From NCBI GenBank assembly GCA_946886805.1, contig CAMPJM010000308.1, forward strand, positions 1-5,473: a stretch of 5,473 nucleotides of DNA, given 5' to 3'. Source of the DNA: an uncultured Flammeovirgaceae bacterium (GTDB lineage: Bacteria; Bacteroidota; Bacteroidia; Cytophagales; Cyclobacteriaceae). A model generated the notes under the pieces. It was given only the letters and a program-made list of their open reading frames with translations. It was not told the origin of the DNA and made no database searches. This document shows positions 1 to 5,450 of this stretch, piece by piece (the first letter of the stretch is position 1; the number at the start of each line of letters is the position of its first letter). The translations under genes were made by a program, and so were the position numbers.

Positions 1-580
1 GTTTATATGCAGGTAAATGTTGCTCCATTAACTGAAATAATTCCAGATAATTTCCTAAATATTTATAATGTTCCCCGTGGGTTTGCGGCGTCCTTCCCGC
101 CAAGGACGCAAAATCATCCTGCGCCAGTTTCGATCCGTCTTCTTTTACGTCAAACCGCTTTGTTATATATGCCTGAGTTCCATTTTTAAAGAATATCAAT
201 GCGTTTTCAGCCGTTTCTATCCCATAAACCTGACGCGCAATTTGCATCGTTAGGTGCTCATTGGCGGGTATCTGATCAGATTTTTTACCAGCTCCAGAAA
301 TTGGCTTTAAAATATAAGTTCCTCGTTCACCTTCATTGACTAGCCTTAACTTGTTCTTCTCAAGCAATACGGAGAATTTTTCCTGCACTCCCGAAATAGA
401 CATACGTTTTCGGTTTTCTTCAAAAAGTTCATCTGTTTCAGGGTTGGTTGCAGGCGAATCGTAGGGCAGGACATGATAAACCTTCTTACCCTGAAATAGC
501 CTATTCAAACAAGTCCTACTATAGGTGTCAAATCCTTCAGCTAAGGTACCGGGACAGTATTTAATTTCAGGCAAATTCAT
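1..580 (-). CDS. hipT: HipT-like serine/threonine kinase toxin (HipA kinase core), 3' end missing
   Basis: This is the kinase component of a split HipA system; 193 codons are visible and the gene continues past the left edge. The start is the ATG at 580-578, which overlaps the end of hipS by 14 bases, and the protein begins MNLPEIKYCPGTL. It has no HipA N-terminal domain of its own because that domain is the separate upstream gene. Visible motifs are the Gly-rich loop SISGVQEK (residues 61-68), an ATP-site lysine in YILKP (K92), the PANEHLTMQIA segment (105-115) and the KRFD motif (141-144), all typical of HipA. Family members phosphorylate a protein substrate: glutamyl-tRNA synthetase for E. 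coli HipA, tryptophanyl-tRNA synthetase for E. coli O127 HipT. The target here cannot be told. S61 and S63 match the autophosphorylatable Ser-Ile-Ser loop described for HipT. The catalytic Asp and metal-binding motif lie outside the window, so kinase competence cannot be checked. Confidence 0.9.
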   Translation of the reverse strand, partial: MNLPEIKYCPGTLAEGFDTYSRTCLNRLFQGKKVYHVLPYDSPATNPETDELFEENRKRMSISGVQEKFSVLLEKNKLRLVNEGERGTYILKPISGAGKKSDQIPANEHLTMQIARQVYGIETAENALIFFKNGTQAYITKRFDVKEDGSKLAQDDFASLAGRTPQTHGEHYKYLGNYLELFQLMEQHLPAYK

Positions 581-905
581 TCGTCTCTATTTTAACAACT
601 CTGACTGCACCGATAGTATCGTTTTTTGCAGTAGTCATCAACAATCCAAAATAATCATTTTGGTCAATTCTATAATGCCTACAAACTACTTGTTTGTTTG
701 ACCCTTCTGGCAGCATGTTAAAAAAAAAGGGAAACAAAAATTTTGAATGGTATTCCTGTTCAGTTTTAGGTAAGGAAAGACTAATGCCAGGCTTGTTCCT
801 GTCTTCCACCCAAGAAGGGCTATATCGGAATGTGAATGACCCATCGTCATGTTGAGTTAACACTCCTGCTTCCTCATCTTTATATAAGATTTTGGCAACT
901 CTCAT
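567..905 (-). CDS. hipS: HipS-like protein: stand-alone HipA N-terminal domain
   Basis: A 112-residue protein equivalent to the N-terminal subdomain of HipA (Couple_hipA family) encoded as its own gene. The signature stretch is ISLSLP (41-46), then FPFFFNMLPEG (58-68) and DTIGAV (96-101), all standard landmarks of the HipA N-lobe. Full-length HipA carries this domain fused to the kinase; here a stop at 569-567 ends it, and the kinase starts in another frame 14 bases upstream of that stop. The start ATG at 905-903 overlaps the hipB stop in an ATGA junction, so translation is probably coupled. In the E. coli O127 HipBST system the equivalent HipS is the main antitoxin of HipT; the same role here is inferred. 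That HipS is reported to block the kinase site with a tryptophan; the only Trp here is W32, so the inhibitory contact may differ. Residues F60-F62 are encoded by an unbroken T9 run, a possible slippage site. Confidence 0.88.
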   Translation of the reverse strand: MRVAKILYKDEEAGVLTQHDDGSFTFRYSPSWVEDRNKPGISLSLPKTEQEYHSKFLFPFFFNMLPEGSNKQVVCRHYRIDQNDYFGLLMTTAKNDTIGAVRVVKIETNEFA

Positions 906-1123
906 TTGTTATGATATATATTTTTAACTTTTAAACAAACCTCCAATCCTAGCGCATCTGCCAATTTTTGTAAAGTTAGAAGCGTAGGATTTCCTTTTCC
1001 ACTTTCAAACTGCTTTAAGGTTCTTAAGCCTACACCCGATAGTTGTGCCAAAGTTTCCTGATTTACTTGTAGCATATCCCTACGTTCCTTTATGATTTCG
1101 ATTAGTGTGTCAAAGTGCATCAT
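902..1123 (-). CDS. hipB: HipB-like Xre-family HTH repressor/antitoxin
   Basis: A 73-residue DNA-binding protein that is nearly all one Cro/C1-type helix-turn-helix domain. The HTH spans about residues 22-41 (QETLAQLSGVGLRTLKQFES), followed by GKGNPTLLTLQKLADALGLEV, the usual second half of HTH_3/Xre domains in HipB proteins. It is the first gene of the minus-strand operon and joins hipS through an ATGA overlap. Two ATGs in tandem (1123-1121 and 1120-1118) could start it; the first is taken. The start lies inside a dyad (1114-1131) that recurs twice upstream at 61-bp intervals, which points to autorepression by HipB. In known Hip systems HipB represses the operon and bridges the other components; that role is inferred here from family and position. 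Confidence 0.9.
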   Translation of the reverse strand: MMHFDTLIEIIKERRDMLQVNQETLAQLSGVGLRTLKQFESGKGNPTLLTLQKLADALGLEVCLKVKNIYHNK

Positions 1124-1131
1124 AATGCTCT
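1114..1131. promoter_or_regulatory. Putative HipB operator O1
   Basis: AGTGCATCATAATGCTCT is an imperfect dyad (GTGC-N8-GCTC) covering the hipB start codon at 1123. Fourteen bases (1113-1126) are identical to those of O3. A repressor bound here would block initiation from the adjacent promoter. The E. coli HipB operator has a comparable architecture of short arms around an 8-bp spacer (TATCC-N8-GGATA), but the arm sequence differs. Binding is inferred. Confidence 0.5.
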
Positions 1132-1139
1132 ATTTAATA

Positions 1140-1147
1140 CAAATATA
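1140..1147 (-). promoter_or_regulatory. Candidate -10 box of the hipBST promoter
   Basis: Read on the minus strand this is TATATTTG, a perfect match to the Bacteroidota -10 consensus TAnnTTTG, ending 16 bases before the hipB start codon. No convincing TTG-type -33 element sits at the expected distance. A second, weaker option is TAATTTG (1197-1191, minus strand), 16 bases after a TTG and touching operator 2. Transcription from the box called here would begin within or beside operator 1, leaving a very short leader. Confidence 0.4.
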
Positions 1148-1174
1148 GTATTAATTTTCGCATTTCATACATAT

Positions 1175-1192
1175 AGTGCAATATAACGCACA
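1175..1192. promoter_or_regulatory. Putative HipB operator O2
   Basis: AGTGCAATATAACGCACA contains a perfect GTGC-N8-GCAC dyad (1176-1191). It lies exactly 61 bp upstream of O1 with respect to hipB and shares the AGTGCA arm and the ATAA-GC core with the other two sites. It sits just upstream of the candidate -10 box, and its outer end touches a second possible -10 box (TAATTTG, minus strand). Confidence 0.55.
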
Positions 1193-1235
1193 AATTACTG
1201 CCATTTTATGGCTCAAGTATTTAATATACCAAAAA

Positions 1236-1253
1236 AGTGCATCATAAAGCACT
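1236..1253. promoter_or_regulatory. Putative HipB operator O3
   Basis: AGTGCATCATAAAGCACT is the best dyad of the three, with 5-bp arms AGTGC/GCACT around an 8-bp spacer. It is exactly 61 bp beyond O2 and 122 bp from O1, too far upstream for simple promoter occlusion. This suggests cooperative binding or looping with the other sites. No further copy occurs at the next 61-bp step on either side. Confidence 0.52.
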
Positions 1254-1400
1254 ATTATGTTAAAATAAGTTGAGTGCTTATCTGAAATATAATATTTGTC
1301 GCCTGACCTTTTTGTAGCTAATTTAAATTAAATATAAGAATACATGATTGGTGAATATAACAATTTAAAAAAATAAACACTATTACCTTCAAGATTCTGC
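1254..1400. other. AT-rich intergenic stretch, no gene seen
   Basis: This is the middle of the 430-bp gene-free gap between hipB and the symporter gene. It is very AT-rich, shows no credible reading frame on either strand, and contains one 12-bp AT-only palindrome (1319-1330) of doubtful meaning. The flanking parts of the gap hold the operator array and the palindromic repeat. Confidence 0.6.
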
Positions 1401-1537
1401 AAGTGCGATACAATCGCACAACTCACACACCCTCGTTACAAACGAGGACGATTGTCCTTAAAACTGCTAAAGTCTATGATCGCTAATAGCCCTCGTTTGT
1501 AACGAGGGTTCTCGAGACGTGCGATTGTATCGCACTT
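1401..1537. repeat. Nested four-hairpin palindromic element (REP doublet/REPIN-like)
   Basis: The 137-bp element consists of two 47-bp halves in mirror arrangement around a 43-bp centre (1448-1490). The outer arms, AAGTGCGATACAATCGCAC (1401-1419) and its exact reverse complement (1519-1537), are 19 bp. The inner arms are 18 bp, CCCTCGTTACAAACGAGG (1430-1447) with its exact complement at 1491-1508. The outer and inner arms are separated by exactly 10 bases on both sides. Each arm is itself a hairpin with a 3-base loop: GTGCGAT/ATCGCAC twice (loops ACA and TGT), and CCTCGTT/AACGAGG twice (loops ACA and TGT). This architecture resembles paired REP sequences mobilised by REP-associated tyrosine transposases; no transposase is in the window. 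It lies 17 bases downstream of the symporter stop. No T-run follows the hairpins in either direction, so an ordinary intrinsic terminator is unlikely, although it may shield transcripts or mildly attenuate read-through. Confidence 0.8.
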
Positions 1538-1553
1538 AATAAAACAACCCTTC

Positions 1554-3014
1554 TTAAGCTACCACCTTCTTCTGGATCCTGCCTTTTGAAAACAATAACA
1601 ATCCAATAAAGGTCAACATTCCGTTCACCAGTAAAATCTCAAATCCAAATCTATAACCTCCAAGAAGCTCCTCAGAATATATATCGATTAAATAAGATAG
1701 CAAAGGGGAAAGAATACAAATAATTGGCACCCATTTGTCCCTTACCTGCAAATTAGTAAAGAGACCGAAAGAATATAAGCCAAGCAAAGGGCCGTACGTA
1801 TACCCGGCCGCTAAAAATACTGCCGTAATCACGCTTCGATCATTAAAAGCGTTAAAAACCAAAATGACCACTAGCAATATAAGGGAAAAAACTATGTGAA
1901 CTTTTATACGCGTGCTCTTCTGAATATCCTCTGCCTTTTCCCCAAGATTAATAATGTCTACACAAAAAGAAGTGGTAAGCCCTGTCAAAGCAGAGTCGGC
2001 ACTGGAATACGCCGCTGCTATAACCCCCAAAAGAAATAAGATACCAACAATCACGGGGAAATTATTCATGGCAAGCATTGGGTAAAGATCATCCGTTTTT
2101 TCAGGAATTTGAATCCCATTCTCAGTAGCGTAAATAAATAGCAAAGCACCAAGAGATAAAAATAAAAAGTTAACAAAAACCAGTACCACGCTGAAAGAAA
2201 ACATGTTCTTTTGGGCATCTTTAAGCGACCGACAAGTAAGGTTTTTTTGCATCATGTCCTGGTCAAGCCCTGTCATCACAATTGCGATGAAAGCTCCGGC
2301 AAGAAACTGCTTAAAAAAGTTTTTGCCGGTCTGCCAATCCCAATAGAATATTTTCGAATAACCGCTTGATTGGATGGTGTCCACCATTCCCCCAAAGGTA
2401 AGGTTCAAATCATTTTTAATAAGATAAATACTTATGACCACAGCAGCAACCATAAAAGTAGTTTGCAGCGTATCGGTCCATACAATTGTTTTTATTCCGC
2501 CTTTGAATGTATAAAGCCAAATTAATAAAATAGTAATGGTTACCGTTATCCAAAAAGGAACGTCCCAAGCATCAAACAAGGCAATCTGCAATACTCCTGC
2601 CGCAAGAAAAAGTCTAAAAGAAGCACCTATTATTTTAGAAATCAGAAAGAAAATGGCACCGGTTTTATACGACCAAAAACCGAACCTTTGTTCAAGATAA
2701 GTATAGATCGAAACAAGGTTGAGCCGATAATACAATGGCATTAAGACCAGCGCAATCACCGCATAACCAACTAAATGACCCAAAATCAGTTGGAAATATG
2801 AAAATTGAGAATTCCCAACCTCTCCCGGCACAGAAATAAAAGTAACACCCGAAAGAGATGCGCCAATCATGCCAAAAGCTACTAGATACCACGGGGATTG
2901 TCGGTTCCCTGTAAAAAAGGTATCATTATTTGCTCCCCTGGAGGTAAGATAAGAAATAATTAAAAGTACGCCGAAATAAACCGAGATAATCAACAGAACT
3001 AAAAGTGGATCCAT
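1554..3014 (-). CDS. Sodium:solute symporter (SSS/SLC5 family)
   Basis: A 486-residue inner-membrane protein with about 13 predicted transmembrane segments, near residues 4-23, 43-60, 74-95, 118-146, 153-168, 183-200, 233-252, 272-296, 316-345, 371-390, 394-418, 427-445 and 454-475. This is the length and topology usual for sodium-coupled solute carriers. Family landmarks are SLSGVTFISVPGEV (53-66) in the second helix, GGIKTIVWTDTLQ (172-184), and the small-residue segment AAAYSSADSALTG (333-345), where the family places its sodium-binding serines. The start ATG (3014-3012) precedes a hydrophobic first helix and faces clpS across a 69-bp divergent gap. The substrate (sugar, amino acid, vitamin or anion) cannot be told from the sequence. 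The neighbours do not form a catabolic operon, so the context gives no hint. The reading frame is intact. Confidence 0.9.
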   Translation of the reverse strand: MDPLLVLLIISVYFGVLLIISYLTSRGANNDTFFTGNRQSPWYLVAFGMIGASLSGVTFISVPGEVGNSQFSYFQLILGHLVGYAVIALVLMPLYYRLNLVSIYTYLEQRFGFWSYKTGAIFFLISKIIGASFRLFLAAGVLQIALFDAWDVPFWITVTITILLIWLYTFKGGIKTIVWTDTLQTTFMVAAVVISIYLIKNDLNLTFGGMVDTIQSSGYSKIFYWDWQTGKNFFKQFLAGAFIAIVMTGLDQDMMQKNLTCRSLKDAQKNMFSFSVVLVFVNFLFLSLGALLFIYATENGIQIPEKTDDLYPMLAMNNFPVIVGILFLLGVIAAAYSSADSALTGLTTSFCVDIINLGEKAEDIQKSTRIKVHIVFSLILLVVILVFNAFNDRSVITAVFLAAGYTYGPLLGLYSFGLFTNLQVRDKWVPIICILSPLLSYLIDIYSEELLGGYRFGFEILLVNGMLTFIGLLLFSKGRIQKKVVA

Positions 3015-3056
3015 GTGTTTCTATTTATAGATTAAGCTAAATTGGGGATTTTTTTT

Positions 3057-3064
3057 TAAATTTG
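3057..3064 (+). promoter_or_regulatory. Candidate -10 box for clpS-recR
   Basis: TAAATTTG matches the Bacteroidota TAnnTTTG consensus exactly and would start transcription about 14 bases before the clpS ATG. Its first T is the last base of a T9 run (3049-3057). The only nearby TTG (3042-3044) is too close (12 bases) to be a normal -33 element. No comparable box was found for the divergent symporter gene. Confidence 0.45.
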
Positions 3065-3083
3065 CCAACTAACTATCAAAACC

Positions 3084-3365
3084 ATGGACTATTCGTATAA
3101 AGAAGAACAGCTGACAGAGGTACTGGAGGATGTTGGGTCATCGGACATTAAAGATTTAATTATTTTCAATGATGACTACAATACTTTTGACCATGTCATC
3201 GATACTTTAATTAAAGTTTGCAAACATTCGCTTCAACAAGCCGAACAATGTACATACATTATACATTATAAAGGCAAATGTGCAGTTAAAAAAGGCCTAT
3301 TAAAAGAATTAAAGCCTATGAAAGAAGCCATATGCGATGCCGGTATTTCAGCTAAGGTTGTTTAA
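3084..3365 (+). CDS. clpS: ClpS, N-degron adaptor of the ClpAP/ClpCP protease
   Basis: A 93-residue cytosolic adaptor that binds proteins carrying destabilising N-terminal residues and delivers them to the Clp ATPase. The core aligns by eye with E. coli ClpS: the FNDDYNTFDHVID segment (28-40) corresponds to the NDDYTPMEFVID region, and IIHYKGKCAV (59-68) to VHYQGKA. N29, D30 and D31 and H61 match the residues that hold the substrate alpha-amino group. The gate residue, Met40 in E. coli, is F35 here, which may shift N-end specificity. The N-terminal extension (residues 1-24), which engages the ATPase, is short and acidic. recR begins 35 bases downstream on the same strand, so the two are probably one transcript. 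Confidence 0.9.
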   Translation: MDYSYKEEQLTEVLEDVGSSDIKDLIIFNDDYNTFDHVIDTLIKVCKHSLQQAEQCTYIIHYKGKCAVKKGLLKELKPMKEAICDAGISAKVV

Positions 3366-3400
3366 ATTAAATATCACCTTATCCATAGCGCTATACCTTC

Positions 3401-4012
3401 ATGCATTTTTCCTCAAAATTAATAGAAGAGGCAGTAAATGAAATTTCAAAGCTGCCTGGCATTGGAAAAAAAACCGCATTACGCCTTGTGCTGTTTTTGT
3501 TAAAGGAGGAAAAAGAAAGTACTCTGACTTTAACTGAGGCTTTAATTAATCTTAGGACAAAAATTCAATATTGTAATGTCTGCCATAACATTTCAGATCA
3601 CGCTGTTTGCTCAATTTGTTCCTCGGCAAAAAGGGACAAAGGAATCATCTGCGTTGTAGAAAACCTACCGGATGTTATTGCTATTGAAAATACAGCTCAA
3701 TATTTTGGCACCTATCACATATTAGGAGGTGTAATTTCTCCTATAGAAGGCATAGGCCCTGGCGATCTAAACCTAGAATCATTGCTAAAGCGAGTAAAGG
3801 ACAGTGAGGTGCAAGTTCAGGAGATAATCCTGGCACTGGGCAGTACAATGGAAGGTGATACCACCTCGTTTTATATAACTAAGAAGCTAAAAGATTTCCC
3901 GGTAAAAATAAGCACCATTGCCCGTGGCGTACCTGTGGGCGGTGAATTAGAATTTACCGATGAAATTACGCTTGGCAGAAGCATCCTGCGCAGAACTGCC
4001 TACGAATTTTAA
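3401..4012 (+). CDS. recR: Recombination mediator protein RecR
   Basis: A 203-residue cytosolic protein of normal RecR length. RecR acts with RecO (and RecF) to load RecA on SSB-coated single-stranded DNA at gaps. Domains in order: an N-terminal helix-hairpin-helix with LPGIGKKTALRL (18-29); a zinc finger with C58, C61, C70 and C73; a Toprim domain starting at GIICVVE (81-87, with conserved Glu at 87) and including ALGSTMEGD; and a C-terminal segment with the RecR hallmarks ARGVPVGGELEFTDEITLGRS and a terminal RRTAYEF. The ATG at 3401 gives the standard N-terminus (MHFSSKLIEEAVNEISKLPG). It follows clpS closely and has no obvious promoter of its own. Confidence 0.96.
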   Translation: MHFSSKLIEEAVNEISKLPGIGKKTALRLVLFLLKEEKESTLTLTEALINLRTKIQYCNVCHNISDHAVCSICSSAKRDKGIICVVENLPDVIAIENTAQYFGTYHILGGVISPIEGIGPGDLNLESLLKRVKDSEVQVQEIILALGSTMEGDTTSFYITKKLKDFPVKISTIARGVPVGGELEFTDEITLGRSILRRTAYEF

Positions 4013-4165
4013 TTTCCATCAATCCTATACGGTTTACTTTTCCTTCTCTTTTTTCATTCTTTTCTCACCTGTCCTGAAATAAGTCGTATGGAGAAATCCT
4101 GCTATTATGCTTATATCGCTATTTATTATTTTTTTTCAATTATTCCCTTTAAAAAAAGTACTGTA

Positions 4166-4178
4166 ATTAGTAACTAAT
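4166..4178. promoter_or_regulatory. Short palindrome upstream of the aminotransferase promoter
   Basis: ATTAGT-A-ACTAAT is a perfect 6-bp inverted repeat with a one-base centre. Its centre is about 32 bases before the predicted transcription start, overlapping where the -33 contact would be. It could be an operator. The surrounding DNA is AT-rich, so chance is a real alternative. Confidence 0.2.
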
Positions 4179-4190
4179 CACCATATTAAT

Positions 4191-4198
4191 TAATTTTG
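4191..4198 (+). promoter_or_regulatory. Candidate -10 box of the aminotransferase gene
   Basis: TAATTTTG fits TAnnTTTG exactly and lies 19 bases before the ATG, implying a leader of roughly 13 bases, as for clpS. No TTG was found at -33. The rest of the 205-bp gap after recR holds a pyrimidine-rich tract (about 4037-4072) and no gene. Confidence 0.45.
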
Positions 4199-4217
4199 GC
4201 TGTTCAAAATTAATATT

Positions 4218-5429
4218 ATGACTATTACGGATACAAACTTCTTATCAGACAGGATTAACAACCTTACGGAATCTGCTACCTTGGCAATGGCGCAAAAAGC
4301 CAGAGAACTAAAAGCAAAAGGAATTGATATTATTAGTTTAAGTTTAGGGGAGCCTGACTTTAAAACGCCAAAACATATTTGTGAAGCTGCGAAGAAAGCT
4401 ATTGATTCAGGAGCGTACTTTTCTTATCCTCCTGTTGCAGGATATCCTGAGCTGAGAACTGCAATTGCAGCAAAACTGAACAGAGACAATAGCATTCCTG
4501 CGAAGGCAGAAAATATTGTGGTATCAGCAGGTGCTAAACATTCTATAGCCAACTTAATGCTTTGCTTGTTAAATCCTGGTGATGAGGTAATAGTATTCTC
4601 TCCTTATTGGGTGAGCTATGCTGAAATAATTAAGCTCGCAGAAGGAGTGCCTGTTTTTATAGAAGGCGGCATTGAAAATAATTTTAAAGCAACTGCCCAA
4701 CAGTTGGAAGATGCGATAACAGACAAAACTAAAGCGGTAATATATTCTTCACCGTGCAATCCCACAGGAGCGGTTTTTTCTAAAGATGAATTAACTGCTA
4801 TTGGAAAAGTAATAGCAAAGCATAAAAACATTTTTGCGATTGCCGATGAGATTTATGAATATATAAACTACACTGGCGAACATTTCAGCCTTGCATCTAT
4901 TCCAGAAATATACGATCAGGTGATTACTGTCAATGGTTTTGCAAAAGGATACGCAATGACTGGCTGGAGAGTTGGTTATATTGCCGGGCCATTAGCCATT
5001 GCAAAAGCTTGTGAGAAAATACAAGGACAGGTAACTTCCGGAATTTGTTCTATTGCACAAAGAGCAGCATTGGCGGCTATTACCGAAGATCTGGCGCCTA
5101 CTTATGAGATGGCAAAAGCCTATGCTTCCAGAAAAGAACTTGTTGCATCATTATTAAAAGACATTCCTGGAATAAAATCAAATGATCCTGAAGGAGCTTT
5201 TTACTTTTTTCCAGACGTAAGCGCCTATTTCGGTAAAAGCGACGGGGAGGCAAATATCAAAAATGCGGATGATCTTTGCTTATATCTTTTAGATAAAGCA
5301 CAGGTATCATTGGTGACAGGAGATGCCTTTGGTGCACCAAATTGCGTACGTATTTCATATGCAGCATCCGAAGAAAATCTGAAAAAAGCTCTTTTAAATA
5401 TAAAGAAGGCCTTATCTGCGTTAAAATAA
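4218..5429 (+). CDS. aspC: Class I PLP-dependent aminotransferase, aspartate aminotransferase type
   Basis: A 403-residue cytosolic fold-type I enzyme of the aspartate aminotransferase I-gamma group, which typically moves the amino group of aspartate to 2-oxoglutarate to give oxaloacetate and glutamate. The sequence shows the full active site: LSLGEPDFKTP near the N-terminus, SAGAKHSI (103-110) for the cofactor phosphate, SSPCNPTG (177-184) with N181, D210 and Y213 in IADEIYEY, the Schiff-base lysine K243 in NGFAKGYAMTGWRVGY, R251, and the substrate-carboxylate arginine R378 in NCVRISYA. Length and order match the family with no truncation. The start at 4218 follows a good -10 box. Related enzymes accept other substrates (aromatic amino acids, prephenate), so aspartate specificity is likely but not proven. 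It appears to be a single-gene transcript. Confidence 0.9.
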   Translation: MTITDTNFLSDRINNLTESATLAMAQKARELKAKGIDIISLSLGEPDFKTPKHICEAAKKAIDSGAYFSYPPVAGYPELRTAIAAKLNRDNSIPAKAENIVVSAGAKHSIANLMLCLLNPGDEVIVFSPYWVSYAEIIKLAEGVPVFIEGGIENNFKATAQQLEDAITDKTKAVIYSSPCNPTGAVFSKDELTAIGKVIAKHKNIFAIADEIYEYINYTGEHFSLASIPEIYDQVITVNGFAKGYAMTGWRVGYIAGPLAIAKACEKIQGQVTSGICSIAQRAALAAITEDLAPTYEMAKAYASRKELVASLLKDIPGIKSNDPEGAFYFFPDVSAYFGKSDGEANIKNADDLCLYLLDKAQVSLVTGDAFGAPNCVRISYAASEENLKKALLNIKKALSALK

Positions 5430-5450
5430 AATAATCTTCGTTTGATTATT
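5430..5450 (+). terminator. Weak hairpin after the aminotransferase gene
   Basis: AATAATC (5430-5436) and GATTATT (5444-5450) form a perfect 7-bp stem with a 7-base loop directly after the stop codon. The stem is almost all A-T and no T-run follows, so it is at best a weak terminator or a 3'-end stabiliser. Confidence 0.25.

Noticed and set aside
7..253. Two short plus-strand open frames (7-189 and 68-253)
   Set aside because: They lie opposite the hipT coding strand, which shows clear HipA motifs; neither encoded peptide resembles a known protein.
1319..1330. 12-bp palindrome TAATTTAAATTA
   Set aside because: It is composed only of A and T in a very AT-rich gap, so chance occurrence is likely; no partner motif was seen.
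1402..1419. The GTGC...GCAC ends of the outer repeat hairpins as extra HipB operators
   Set aside because: The spacer is 9 rather than 8 bases, the hairpin interior does not match the operator core, and the distance to O3 (166 bp) is not a multiple of 61.
1490..1537. The hairpins after the symporter stop as a classical intrinsic terminator
   Set aside because: No T-run follows any stem in the direction of symporter transcription, and the duplicated mirror layout fits a repeat element better.
1401..1537. A CRISPR array
   Set aside because: The copies are inverted, not direct, the spacers are not regular units, and no cas gene is present.
2692..2892. A 66-codon minus-strand open frame inside the symporter gene
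   Set aside because: It is an alternative frame of the symporter coding strand; the symporter frame carries the family motifs.
4616..4831. A 71-codon minus-strand open frame inside the aminotransferase gene
   Set aside because: It is antisense to the well-supported aminotransferase frame, with no recognisable domain or promoter.
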